A stretch of DNA of 64,000 nucleotides, taken from contig NZ_CP046172.1 in NCBI RefSeq assembly GCF_011801145.1, forward strand, positions 7,316,001 through 7,380,000. The letters are read 5' to 3'. Within the stretch, counting starts at the first letter, position 1; every line of letters begins with the position of its first letter. Positions 37,450 through 45,043 of this stretch are shown here, piece after piece. Position numbers and translations under genes: made by a program. Source of the DNA: Nocardia arthritidis. GTDB lineage: Bacteria; Actinomycetota; Actinomycetes; Mycobacteriales; Mycobacteriaceae. The notes beneath the pieces are model-generated. The model was not told the origin of the DNA. It searched no databases and saw only the letters and a list, made by a program, of their open reading frames with translations.

Positions 37450-37893
37450 TCATTGCTCGGGCAAACGACGGCGGCCACCGGCCACATCGGTTACGAGATC
37501 AGTGTACCCGTCGACGAGTTCGGCCAGGTGATACCAGTGTTTATGGGTGTTGTCGCTGCTGACGCCGTCACTGTCTATAGCCTTGTTCGCGTCGACCCAA
37601 CTGCGCGCCATTCGGTCGACAACGGCGCCGAGACTTTCGGTGTGCAGCGAGGCCCCGTTGCGATGCTGCGGGATCTCCTGCGCGATCCAATCGTTGATAT
37701 CGTCGACGAGTTCGCCGCGCCGGCAATCTATTTCGGCGACCAGCGCGGCGTCGCGGACCTGCGCGCGGCGCGCGTGCAATTCGGCGAGGGCGTGGGCGGA
37801 TCGCAGCATTTCCCGGTCCTGGAAACGGCGACCCTGGAAGGCGCACAACAATTGCGGCGCAGTTGGCAAAATCCCCACGGTCGGCGCGCTCAT
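37450..37893 (-). CDS. DUF4254 domain protein
   Basis: 147 residues. The layout matches Nocardia DUF4254 proteins as I remember them: an N-terminal LLCAFQG region, AHALAELHARRAQ, EIDCRRGELVDDINDWIAQEIP, then TESLGAVVDRMARSWVDANKA and ELVDGYTDLVTDVAGGRRRLP. All-helical and soluble; function unknown. Nocardia genomes often carry many copies, some near secondary-metabolism or mobile regions. Confidence 0.8.
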   Translation of the reverse strand: MSAPTVGILPTAPQLLCAFQGRRFQDREMLRSAHALAELHARRAQVRDAALVAEIDCRRGELVDDINDWIAQEIPQHRNGASLHTESLGAVVDRMARSWVDANKAIDSDGVSSDNTHKHWYHLAELVDGYTDLVTDVAGGRRRLPEQ

Positions 37894-38176
37894 CGCAACT
37901 CCCCGAGTTCACCCGACACCAACGCTCTTTGTACCAACATGATTGGCTCTCGATTCGGTTATCCCGGTCATCGGATCGGTTGTTCAAAACTAGGCTAGGT
38001 GGATTCTGCGCTTACAGATGCAAGAACGCAAGATTGCATCCGCAATGCGGGCGTCAAGGTCTGGCGACAGCTCGGCGGCGGCAAAGCTAATCTGCCGCAA
38101 CGGTTTCACATCACCCCGATAGCGAATCCGCCGCTACATTTTCGCACCCGCTACGGCGCGTCGCCAACAACTATCG

Positions 38177-38659
38177 CTACAGTTTGTAGCCGATTTGTCG
38201 CAGCAATTGTTTGCGCGCCGCCTGGTCTTCGGCGGTTTCCACGCCGAGCGGGCCGGATCCGTCGATCACGCCGACGATGCCACGGCCCTGTTCGGTCTCG
38301 GCGAGCAGCACCTCGACCGGATTCGCTGTGGCGCAGAAGATTCCGCAGACCTCGGGGACATTGCGGATCGCATTGAGCACATTCACCGGATAGCCCTCGC
38401 GCAGGAACACGATGAACGTATGTCCGGCCCCGATGGCCAGCGCGTTCTTCGTGGCGAGTTCGACAAGGTCGGCGTCGTTACCGGAATGCCGGACCAGCCG
38501 CGGTCCGGACGCCTCACAGAACGCCAGCCCGAAGCGCAGATGTGGGCTGACCCCGGCCAGCGCCTCGTGCAGATCCTCGACCGTCTTGATGAAGTGGGCC
38601 TGTCCGATGATGACGTTCAGGTCCTCGGGCTTCTCGATGCGCGCCGCCGTCAGCTCCAT
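38177..38659 (-). CDS. Adenosine-specific kinase family protein (DUF355)
   Basis: 160 residues, the full usual length. Characteristic segments: NVIIGQAHFIKTVEDLHEAL, FGLAFCEASGPRLVRHSGND, GHTFIVFLREGYPVNVLNAIRNVPEVCGIFCATANPVEVL (in parts) and GRGIVGVIDGSGPLGVE. The family is conserved from archaea to bacteria and named from an adenosine-binding archaeal structure; its biological role is unclear. Confidence 0.88.
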   Translation of the reverse strand: MELTAARIEKPEDLNVIIGQAHFIKTVEDLHEALAGVSPHLRFGLAFCEASGPRLVRHSGNDADLVELATKNALAIGAGHTFIVFLREGYPVNVLNAIRNVPEVCGIFCATANPVEVLLAETEQGRGIVGVIDGSGPLGVETAEDQAARKQLLRQIGYKL

Positions 38660-38708
38660 TGATACATAGTGCGCCGCATCGCGATGCAGCCGCCGGGAAT
38701 CGCGGGGA

Positions 38709-39032
38709 TCACCCGATCACCGACGCGATCCAGTCGCGCACTGCGTGCTGATAGTCGACGGTGTTCGGGGCGACGTTGAGCGCGTGGCCCGAACCGGGCA
38801 GCACGAACGTGCGCAGCCGGGCCGCGGGCGCGCAGTACGGCGCCTCCGCCGCGTACAGGGTTTCGGTGGTCGCGCAGACCAGGCATAGCCGGTCCAGGCT
38901 GCCGTCGACGACGAGCACCGGCGCGGTGATGGATGTGCTCAGCGCGGTGACGGTCGAGGTGAGGCCGTCGGCCAGCGCGGATATCCGCCCGCGGGCCGGA
39001 GCGCCGACGCCGCGACGCCAGCGAGAGATGTT
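38709..39032 (-). pseudogene. 5'-truncated alpha/beta hydrolase
   Basis: An open frame of about 108 codons on the minus strand ends with the C-terminal third of a hydrolase: SITAPVLVVDGSLDRLCL (acid Asp) and FVLPGSGHALN (catalytic His), then AVRDWIASVIG. It is closed upstream by a TGA at 39033-39035, and no oxyanion or nucleophile-elbow part exists. A GTG at 38918 would give only 69 residues lacking the catalytic Ser, so this is a remnant. Confidence 0.7.
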
Positions 39033-39366
39033 TCAGCGCAATAGGTTTCAACGTGGAACCACCGTCACCGGGTTTGCTGGAATCACGAATTATTATCTGT
39101 GCCAGCGGATTACGCGAAGTTGTTGCGGCACAGCGCATTTCGATACATCGCCCGCGATGCCACACCCTCGTCCGACGCCAACCGCTCATTCTCGATATTG
39201 CGATCGCCATACGGAGTCATTGCCGTACGCGGTCCGGAATGAGATATTTGCCACGTCGCGATCGAGTGGCCCGTCCGGCCTCTTCGAATTCATTCGATAT
39301 CTACTGGCCGCTCCCGCGCACCGGGGCCAAAGCCCCATTCGATTCAATAAATGGCTAGGAGCAGTG
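39033..39366. other. Non-coding stretch before the papain-like gene
   Basis: 334 bases, noticeably richer in A and T than the neighbours. It lies between the truncation point of the hydrolase remnant and the start of the protease gene, and must hold the protease promoter. No gene, repeat or RNA was recognised. Confidence 0.55.
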
Positions 39367-40239
39367 ATGCGTTATACAGCCTTGCCCGCCGCGATGGCAT
39401 TCGCGTGCGGTGTCGCGATTGTTTCGGCCGGGTTCGCGACCGCGGATCCGCAGCCGCAGCAGGCACCGGATCCGGAAATCTCGCAGTTCGTCTTCGGTCT
39501 CGACAACCAGACGGCCAAGCAGAATTTGGACAGGGATACCAGCGACGGCGACGCGTTACCCGTCCGGGTCGGCGATCTCGGCGCGCCGCCCGCGACGTAT
39601 TCGCTGAAGCAGTACGCGAATCCGGCCGGGAACCAGGGCCGCGTCGGTTCGTGCGTCACCTGGGCGACCGGCTACACCGGCTACGGGATCCTGATGAACG
39701 AGCAGGGCATCTCCGGCGGGCCGATGGCGCCGATGTTCATCTACTCGCAGATCGCCAAGGGCCACGACCGCGGCACCTGGGCGGGCGTCGCGCTGCCGAT
39801 GGAGCGCGACCAGGGCATCGACACCAAATCCGATTACTGGCAGGGCGATTTCGACTACACCACCCAGCCCGACGCCAACGAGCGGGCCAATGCCGCCCAC
39901 TACAAGCTGTCCGGCGCGAAGGATCTCTCCTCGGGTGATCGGATCCTCAATATAAAGAAGGCGATTTCCTCCGGCCTGCCCGTACCCATCGGCTTCGATG
40001 TGCGGGAGAGTTTCCGAAACCTGAACCGCAATAATTCCTACTATGACCCGGATCCGAGCGAGCGTGTCCTCGGCGGACATGAGGTGACGATCGTGGCGTA
40101 CGGCGAGGACGGCGTCACCATCGAGAATTCCTGGGGAAGCAAGTGGGGAGACAACGGATTCTTCACCGCGCCCTGGTCCTTCATAACCGGCGATGATATC
40201 GATGAAATCCATTCGATGGGCCGGTTGGTCACCGAATAA
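39367..40239 (+). CDS. Secreted papain-like (C1) cysteine protease
   Basis: 290 residues; the ATG at 39367 has AGGAG upstream. A signal peptide ends near ATADP (residue 27). Catalytic layout is complete: oxyanion Gln and nucleophile Cys in NQGRVGSCVTWATGY, His in LGGHEVTIVAYGEDG and Asn in IENSWGSKWGDNGFF. There is a short propeptide-like region of about 50 residues, less than the usual 100. Bacterial C1 proteases of this group degrade proteins outside the cell; a role against hosts or competitors is conceivable. A hairpin terminator follows. Confidence 0.9.
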   Translation: MRYTALPAAMAFACGVAIVSAGFATADPQPQQAPDPEISQFVFGLDNQTAKQNLDRDTSDGDALPVRVGDLGAPPATYSLKQYANPAGNQGRVGSCVTWATGYTGYGILMNEQGISGGPMAPMFIYSQIAKGHDRGTWAGVALPMERDQGIDTKSDYWQGDFDYTTQPDANERANAAHYKLSGAKDLSSGDRILNIKKAISSGLPVPIGFDVRESFRNLNRNNSYYDPDPSERVLGGHEVTIVAYGEDGVTIENSWGSKWGDNGFFTAPWSFITGDDIDEIHSMGRLVTE

Positions 40240-40247
40240 TCGGATGT

Positions 40248-40276
40248 GCCCGTCTGGGGACGTACCCCAGACGGGC
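40248..40276. terminator. Bidirectional terminator
   Basis: Perfect 12-base arms GCCCGTCTGGGG and CCCCAGACGGGC with a 5-base loop, between the converging protease gene and the small gene at 40284. Confidence 0.8.
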
Positions 40277-40283
40277 GCCTGAA

Positions 40284-40451
40284 TCAGGGTCGCCGCACGC
40301 GGTCCGCGGTGTATTCGTCGTCGTCCGCGGGCGGTTCCGGATCCTTCCACTCCTCGGCCCGGCTCGATCTGTTGCCGCGCAGCGTGCCCTCCAGTTCGTG
40401 CGCGAGCTCTTCATCATGCACCGGGCCGTGTTTGGTGTTTCCGCGTTCCAT
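40284..40451 (-). CDS. Small conserved acidic protein, 55 residues
   Basis: A short gene beginning MERGNTKHGPVHDEELAHEL and containing SRAEEWKDPEPPADDDEY. The ATG at 40451 has AAGGGA close upstream. I recall highly similar small proteins beside Rv2629-type genes in other actinobacteria, which supports it as real. It follows the Rv2629-like gene by 30 bases on the same strand. Function unknown. Confidence 0.75.
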   Translation of the reverse strand: MERGNTKHGPVHDEELAHELEGTLRGNRSSRAEEWKDPEPPADDDEYTADRVRRP

Positions 40452-40481
40452 ATCCCTTGACTCCCTTGTTCGTTCGTCGGG

Positions 40482-41600
40482 CTACTGATGTCTCAGCAAT
40501 GCTCCGACGCCATCGGCGGGCGCCTGCTGTTCGTCGACCGGCGTGATATCCGCGCCGATGGACAGCGCGGCGACCGGCACCGCCTCGTCGGCCCGGCGCA
40601 GATCCGATGCGTCGCCGAGATTTTCGACATCCTCCAGGGCCTGCAAGGCCGGACCCGCCAGTTGCGTCGGCCCGTCGCCGACCCGGACGATGCGGTCGCC
40701 CAGCGCGGGGCCGCTGATCAGCAGTCGGTGCACATTCGCCGTGCGCAGTGCGAAAGTCGTTGCGGGCAGGCCCTCGACGGCCATACCGTGCCCCAGCTCG
40801 ACGGCGAACCGCTCCAACGCGGCGCGCCCGCGCTCGTTCGCGGTGCGGCGCAACACCTCCGCCACCTGCTCGGCGAACGCGGACCGGTCACCACCGGCCG
40901 CCCTGGCGCCGGAGGTGATCTCCACGATGCCGCCATCGCGGTCGAATCGCCGGTCCCGCGACGCCAATTCGGCCCGCAGCGCGGCCCGCGCCTCCACTTC
41001 GCCCGCGACGATCACCACTGCGGCCCGGACCGTATCGGCCAGCCGGGCGACCTCGCGCGCGATCTCGATCATGTTGCGCCGCACCGTTTCATCGGTCCGG
41101 TGCCGGATCGACCAGTGCGCGAGCCCACCCTGGCGCACCTGGTGCACCGGATGTTCCCGGCCGTGCATCGTAAAGCTCGTCTCGGCGCCGTCGGCATCGA
41201 CAGCGCGCAGGTCGGCGCCGATCCGATCCACCACGGCAAGCACATGCGGCACCCGCCGCGCGGCCCGCTCGGCCAGCGGCAGCAGGTACGGCAGCGCCGA
41301 CACCCGGATCGTCTCGCGGTCGGGCGGCCGCGGCAAGGTCTCGTCCACCAGCAGCTCGGTCCGATCCGCGATCAGCAATCGGCCCGACCGGCCCTGTGCC
41401 GGTGGACCTTCGATGATCGCCTCGTCCAACGCCCGCATCGACCGCGCGGGCGCGGCGCGGGCCAGCAGCTGGTCGCGGATCGAACGCCAGCGCAATTCCT
41501 GCTGCCGGGCCGCGTCCTCGGTGTCGTGCGAATCGTCGAAACATACCGAGACGAACGGCCCCTCGTGTTCGGCCACCCGGCGGATATCCACGGCCGTCAC
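40482..41600 (-). CDS. Rv2629-like / Vms1-type release-factor-fold protein
   Basis: 372 residues from the GTG at 41600, equal to the length I recall for Rv2629. The fold is that of baeRF/eRF1-like proteins: FVSVCFDDSHDTEDAARQQELRW, VDETLPRPPDRETIRVSALPYLLPL, a middle RNase-H-like domain (VPHVLAVVDRIGADLRAVD) and a C-terminal ALGDRIVRVGD part. Relatives are proposed to hydrolyse peptidyl-tRNA or act on stalled or hibernating ribosomes. The GTG overlaps the stop of a 19-residue ORF, so translation is coupled to it. It is third in the operon that starts with the proline-rich gene. Confidence 0.85.
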   Translation of the reverse strand: MTAVDIRRVAEHEGPFVSVCFDDSHDTEDAARQQELRWRSIRDQLLARAAPARSMRALDEAIIEGPPAQGRSGRLLIADRTELLVDETLPRPPDRETIRVSALPYLLPLAERAARRVPHVLAVVDRIGADLRAVDADGAETSFTMHGREHPVHQVRQGGLAHWSIRHRTDETVRRNMIEIAREVARLADTVRAAVVIVAGEVEARAALRAELASRDRRFDRDGGIVEITSGARAAGGDRSAFAEQVAEVLRRTANERGRAALERFAVELGHGMAVEGLPATTFALRTANVHRLLISGPALGDRIVRVGDGPTQLAGPALQALEDVENLGDASDLRRADEAVPVAALSIGADITPVDEQQAPADGVGALLRHQ

Positions 41601-41656
41601 CGGAATCGCCCGGCCGACTCGGCCCGCGCCTGTCCGATGAACTCGTAATACCGCAT
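41597..41656 (-). CDS. 19-residue ORF translationally coupled to the Rv2629-like gene
   Basis: ATG at 41656 with AAAGGAG seven bases upstream; encodes MRYYEFIGQARAE and six more residues, and its TGA (41597-41599) overlaps the GTG start of the next gene (GTGA). The good ribosome-binding site and the overlap suggest a real leader peptide or a coupling device; the large gene itself lacks a separate strong site. Confidence 0.65.
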   Translation of the reverse strand: MRYYEFIGQARAESAGRFR

Positions 41657-41676
41657 GCTGTTTCTCCTTTCGCGAC

Positions 41677-42081
41677 TCACCCCGCGGTCTGAGCGAATAC
41701 GGGGTTGTGGTGCCGCCGGTGTCCAACCATCCAGCGCAACACCGGATCGGGCCCGAGCGGCGGTAGCGGCGGTTCCACCGGATCCGGGCCCGGCTCACGC
41801 GGCACCGGATCCCGGCCCGGCGGACGCAGCGGCCGCGGATCGGGTCCCGGTGGTTTCGGCAACCGCGGCACCGGATCGGGTCCGGGTGGGTGCGGCAGCG
41901 GATCGGGTACCGGACCGGGATGGGGTGGGAACGGCGGAGTCGGCGGCCGGTCCGGGTCCGGCGGCGCCGGTTCCGGGTCGGGATGCGGCGGTTCGGGAGT
42001 CGGCGGGGCCGGATCGGGCACCGGGATGGGCGGCACCGTCATCGCCGGTTCCGGTCCGAACATCTTGTGTGCATGGATCAT
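41677..42081 (-). CDS. Proline-rich protein (P/D/P repeats)
   Basis: 134 residues from the ATG at 42081, preceded by GGGAGGTGAG. After MIHAHKMFGPEPA the sequence is a long run of short PxPDP and PPHPGP units, then ends LRWMVGHRRHHNP. Low complexity, probably extended and disordered; no membrane segment. The opposite strand reads as a Gly-rich PGRS-like frame but lacks a start signal. It heads the operon containing the coupled ORF and the Rv2629-like gene, below a SigF-type promoter. Confidence 0.7.
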   Translation of the reverse strand: MIHAHKMFGPEPAMTVPPIPVPDPAPPTPEPPHPDPEPAPPDPDRPPTPPFPPHPGPVPDPLPHPPGPDPVPRLPKPPGPDPRPLRPPGRDPVPREPGPDPVEPPLPPLGPDPVLRWMVGHRRHHNPVFAQTAG

Positions 42082-42159
42082 TCGCTTCTCACCTCCCGGC
42101 GTGACCGGAATGCCCCTACACAGCACGGCGCACGGCCTCGATCACGCCACGCTGTGCGG

Positions 42160-42184
42160 ATACCCCTTGATCGATGGCCGAATC
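42160..42184 (-). promoter_or_regulatory. SigF/SigB-type promoter for the proline-rich/Rv2629-like operon
   Basis: On the minus strand GATT (42184-42181), 15 bases, GGGTAT (42165-42160). The predicted start of transcription is about 70 bases before the ATG at 42081. Confidence 0.65.
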
Positions 42185-42219
42185 GTGATCTGATCCGCGG
42201 TTACATCACCGCCCGATTC

Positions 42220-42244
42220 GATTGATCCGCCGGTGGCCGGGTAG
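42220..42244 (+). promoter_or_regulatory. SigF/SigB-type promoter for the SPW gene
   Basis: GATT (42220-42223), 15 bases, GGGTAG (42239-42244), facing away from the promoter at 42160. The SPW gene starts 57 bases downstream. Confidence 0.6.
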
Positions 42245-42301
42245 CCGCAGAATGCTCGGCCGACAGGGCCGGGCACCGAAGAATGCAGGGAAGGAGACAG
42301 C

Positions 42302-42775
42302 ATGGTCGACTATCCGCAACACGCTGCGGCAGGCACACCGCGGACCTCGACTGTTGGCGAACTCGACGGCAGCAGGCTGGGTGGGCCGCCCGCCATCACC
42401 GTCGACGGCCTGGTGCTGCTCGCCGGGCTCTTCACGGCGATAACCCCGTGGGTCGTCGACAGATTCACGGGCGAACAACGGCTCACGATCCAGAATCTGG
42501 TGCTGGGCCTGGCAGTCGCGACAGTGGGACTGGTCCTGACCGTGTTCCCGACGCGCGGCTACGCGCTCAGCTGGGTGCTGATCCCGATCGGTGTCTGGGA
42601 GTTGATCACCCCGTGGGTGATCGGCCCGCGGCCCGACGCCATCATCTGGACGAATGTCGTCATGGGCATCGTGATCGGCGTCCTCGGCCTGGCGGCCACC
42701 GGCCTGCTGGTGTCCGCCGCGACCAACCTGCGGAAGGCCGGCCCGGCTCCGCAGGCCAGAACCGCGCCGAGCTGA
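42302..42775 (+). CDS. SPW-repeat membrane protein
   Basis: 157 residues; AAGGAG before the ATG. Two copies of the SPW-type unit (helix pair with ITPWVVD near residue 41 and ITPWVIG near 102) give four membrane helices, preceded by a soluble 30-residue leader. The family is widespread in actinobacteria and proteobacteria and has no known function; it is often stress-associated. Confidence 0.88.
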   Translation: MVDYPQHAAAGTPRTSTVGELDGSRLGGPPAITVDGLVLLAGLFTAITPWVVDRFTGEQRLTIQNLVLGLAVATVGLVLTVFPTRGYALSWVLIPIGVWELITPWVIGPRPDAIIWTNVVMGIVIGVLGLAATGLLVSAATNLRKAGPAPQARTAPS

Positions 42776-42799
42776 TCCGCCACGAGTGATCTGTCAATC

Positions 42800-42837
42800 G
42801 AAACCCCCTGCGGTGCACAAACATCGCCGGGGGTTTC
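42800..42837 (+). terminator. Hairpin terminator after the SPW gene
   Basis: Arms GAAACCCCC and GGGGGTTTC, extended by partly paired bases, 24 bases after the stop codon. Confidence 0.65.
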
Positions 42838-42849
42838 CCGAACCATCGG

Positions 42850-42874
42850 GTTTCGATCGAGACAACCCGGGCAT
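42850..42874 (+). promoter_or_regulatory. SigF/SigB-type promoter for the glycosyltransferase gene
   Basis: GTTT (42850-42853), 15 bases, GGGCAT (42869-42874). The ATG at 42884 lies only nine bases past the -10, so the transcript would be leaderless or nearly so. Confidence 0.65.
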
Positions 42875-42883
42875 GCCGAGCCC

Positions 42884-44071
42884 ATGAGAGTCGCGATGGT
42901 GTCCGAACAGGCCAGCCCGCTCACCGCGTCGAGCGGGCAGCATCGGCACGTCGCGGCGCTGTCCGGTGCGCTGGCCGGGCGCGGGCACGACGTGACGGTA
43001 TATACCCGGCGCGAGGATCCGCGCGTACCCGATGAGGTGGATTCCGCCGACGGCTACCGGGTGGTGCACGTGCCGGCCGGGCCGCCGCGACACCTGCCCG
43101 AGGACAAGCGGCTGCCGTTCCTCGGCGAATTCGGCTCCTATCTCCGGCGGCGCTGGTCGCTCCGGCCGCCGGATGTGGCGCATGCCCACTTCTGGCTGTC
43201 CGGGCTGGTGACCGAGCTGGCCGCCCGCGATCTGAAAGTGCCTGTGGTGCAGACCTTTCACACCTTGGGCAGTGTGCGGCAACGGCACCGGATCGCCGAG
43301 CCGACACCGCGTCCGCGCATCCGGTTCGAGCGGTTGATCGCGCTGCGCGCCTCCCGCGTGCTCGCGGGCAGCGGTGACGAGCTGCTCGAGCTGACCCGAA
43401 TGGGCGTGCCGCGCAATCGGATATCGGTGGTGCCGTGCGGGGTCGATTTGAATATCTTCACCCCCTACGGCCGCGCCGCCGATCGCACCGCTGCGCTGCA
43501 CCGGCTGGTTTCCGTCGGTGATCTGGTGCGGCACAAGGGATTCGATACCGCCATCGAGGCGCTCGCGCACCTTCCGGTCACCGAGCTGCTGATCGCGTGC
43601 GCCGCGGCGCCCGAACCCGACGAGGAGCGAAGGCTGTATCGGCTGGCCACCGAAACCGGTGTCGCGGAACGGGTTCGGATCGTCGACCGGTTGTCGCGGC
43701 CGCGGATCGCCGAACTGCTGCGCTCGGCCGATGTGGTGGTGTGCACCCCGAGGTACGAAAGTTTCGGCATGGCGCCGCTGGAGGCGATGGCCTGTCGCCG
43801 CCCCGTGGTGGCGACAGCGGTCGGTGGAATGACCGATACCGTCGTCGACGGCGTCACCGGCCGCCTCATCCCGGCGCTCGATCCGTCCGCGCTGGCCAGA
43901 GCGGTGCGGCCGCTGCTGGAGGATGCCACGCTGCGCGAGGTCTGGGGCGCCGCGGGCCACGCGCGGGCGCGCACCCGCTACTGCTGGCCGCGCATCGCGG
44001 GCGAAACCCTCGGCGCCTACCGCCGCGCGGCGCCACTGACCGTCGGCGAGCCGGCATCGTCGGCGCACTGA
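42884..44071 (+). CDS. GT4-family glycosyltransferase
   Basis: 395 residues, GT-B fold. N-terminal SGQHRHVAALSGALAGRGHDVTVYTRR, the hinge CGVDLNIFTPYGRA, and the donor-site EX7E-type segment EAMACRRPVVATAVGGMTDTVVDG. It transfers a sugar from a nucleotide donor to an unknown acceptor, perhaps an envelope glycolipid or a compatible solute. No ribosome-binding site is visible, which fits the leaderless promoter. A decarboxylase remnant follows. Confidence 0.9.
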   Translation: MRVAMVSEQASPLTASSGQHRHVAALSGALAGRGHDVTVYTRREDPRVPDEVDSADGYRVVHVPAGPPRHLPEDKRLPFLGEFGSYLRRRWSLRPPDVAHAHFWLSGLVTELAARDLKVPVVQTFHTLGSVRQRHRIAEPTPRPRIRFERLIALRASRVLAGSGDELLELTRMGVPRNRISVVPCGVDLNIFTPYGRAADRTAALHRLVSVGDLVRHKGFDTAIEALAHLPVTELLIACAAAPEPDEERRLYRLATETGVAERVRIVDRLSRPRIAELLRSADVVVCTPRYESFGMAPLEAMACRRPVVATAVGGMTDTVVDGVTGRLIPALDPSALARAVRPLLEDATLREVWGAAGHARARTRYCWPRIAGETLGAYRRAAPLTVGEPASSAH

Positions 44072-44090
44072 CCGAGACAGGAAGGGCCGA

Positions 44091-44337
44091 TGGATCCTCG
44101 GCCGCGACAGCCATAAATCCATCGTGGCCGGTCTGGTGTTCTCCGGGCTGCGGCCGTACTGGATCGCGCCGAGATGGGATGCGGCCCGGCATTTTTCGTA
44201 TCCGCCGTCACCGGAGCAGGTCGGCGCGGCGCTGACCGGTGGTCGACTGTCTGCGATCCGGGGTGGCCGCCGGGATGAACGTGCCGGATCCCGCCGATCC
44301 GGAGCTGAGGACCCTGCGCGTGGTGGCCAGAACCTGA
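44091..44337 (+). pseudogene. Internally deleted Orn/Lys/Arg decarboxylase-type pseudogene
   Basis: Two fragments in different frames. From 44091, frame one reads GRDSHKSIVAGLVFSGLRPY, then WIAPRWDAARHFSYPPSPEQV, the PLP-enzyme region of aspartate aminotransferase-fold decarboxylases. From 44251, frame two reads LRSGVAAGMNVPDPADPELR TLRVV (in parts), the family's C-terminal region, and stops at 44337. Several hundred central residues and the N terminus are missing. It abuts the UdgX gene. Confidence 0.72.
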
Positions 44338-44339
44338 GC

Positions 44340-44948
44340 TCAGAGTTCGGCGCACACCCTGCGCAGATCGGCGAGGAAGGCCGCGTACGCCTGCTCGTAG
44401 TCGGGGGCGCGCAGCACCGCGGACGGGTGCACCGTCGCCATCACCCGGTATTCCGCGAGCGACACCACTTCGCCGCGCCGCTCGCTGACCTTGAAATCGG
44501 GGCCCAGCAACGCTTTCGCCGCGATAGCGCCCAGGCAGACCACGAGTTTCGGTGTCACCAGCCGCAATTCGGCGGCCAGCCACGGCGAGCACGCGTAGAT
44601 CTCGGTGCGGCCCGGCTGCTTGTGGATTCGTCGCTTACCCCGTTCGACAAATTTGAAATGTTTGACCGCGTTCGTCAAATAGACCGTGTCCCTGTCGATT
44701 CCAGCCTCGGCGAGTGCGCGATCGAGCAGTCGGCCTGCCGGGCCGACGAACGGCCGCCCCTGCCGGTCCTCCTGGTCGCCGGGCTGCTCGCCGACCAGGA
44801 CGAGCGTCGCATCGGGCGGCCCAGCGCCGAAAACGGTCTGGGAGGCGCCGATATACAGCGCACAGCCATGGCATCCGGCGGCCGCCGCGCGCAGCTGCGG
44901 CAGATCGGCGTCCGCGGGCACGAATTCGGCGGCACCCGGTGCTTTCAC
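44340..44948 (-). CDS. udgX: UdgX-type uracil-DNA glycosylase
   Basis: 202 residues from GTG, with GGAGG upstream. It has the UdgX hallmark R-loop KRRIH with the histidine at residue 109, the GEQPGDQED active-site motif at 53, four cysteines for an iron-sulfur cluster (CHGC near 26, others near 120 and 138) and the HPSAVLR loop. M. smegmatis UdgX binds uracil-DNA covalently through the same His109. So a role in recognition or repair of uracil in DNA, possibly under stress, is expected. A SigF-type promoter lies upstream. Confidence 0.93.
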   Translation of the reverse strand: MKAPGAAEFVPADADLPQLRAAAAGCHGCALYIGASQTVFGAGPPDATLVLVGEQPGDQEDRQGRPFVGPAGRLLDRALAEAGIDRDTVYLTNAVKHFKFVERGKRRIHKQPGRTEIYACSPWLAAELRLVTPKLVVCLGAIAAKALLGPDFKVSERRGEVVSLAEYRVMATVHPSAVLRAPDYEQAYAAFLADLRRVCAEL

Positions 44949-44979
44949 AGTCCACCTCCGGCGTCTGGGTACGGTCCGG

Positions 44980-45005
44980 ATAGCCCGCGACGACCGTCGC
45001 GAAAC
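44980..45005 (-). promoter_or_regulatory. SigF/SigB-type promoter for udgX
   Basis: Minus-strand GTTT (45005-45002), 16 bases, GGCTAT (44985-44980), 32 bases before the udgX start. Confidence 0.6.
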
Positions 45006-45009
45006 CGAT

Positions 45010-45034
45010 CTTTACTCCCGTTCCTTCGGGGTAG
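45010..45034 (+). promoter_or_regulatory. SigF/SigB-type promoter for the diiron/CDGSH pair
   Basis: CTTT (45010-45013), 15 bases, GGGTAG (45029-45034). The ATG at 45044 is nine bases past the -10, again near-leaderless. It is back to back with the udgX promoter. Confidence 0.55.
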
Positions 45035-45043
45035 CCGGGGAAT

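Noticed and set aside
41705..42193. Gly-rich PE_PGRS-like open frame on the plus strand
   Set aside because: It is the antisense of the proline-rich gene. The minus-strand gene has a ribosome-binding site, a stress promoter and an operon; this frame has no start signal.
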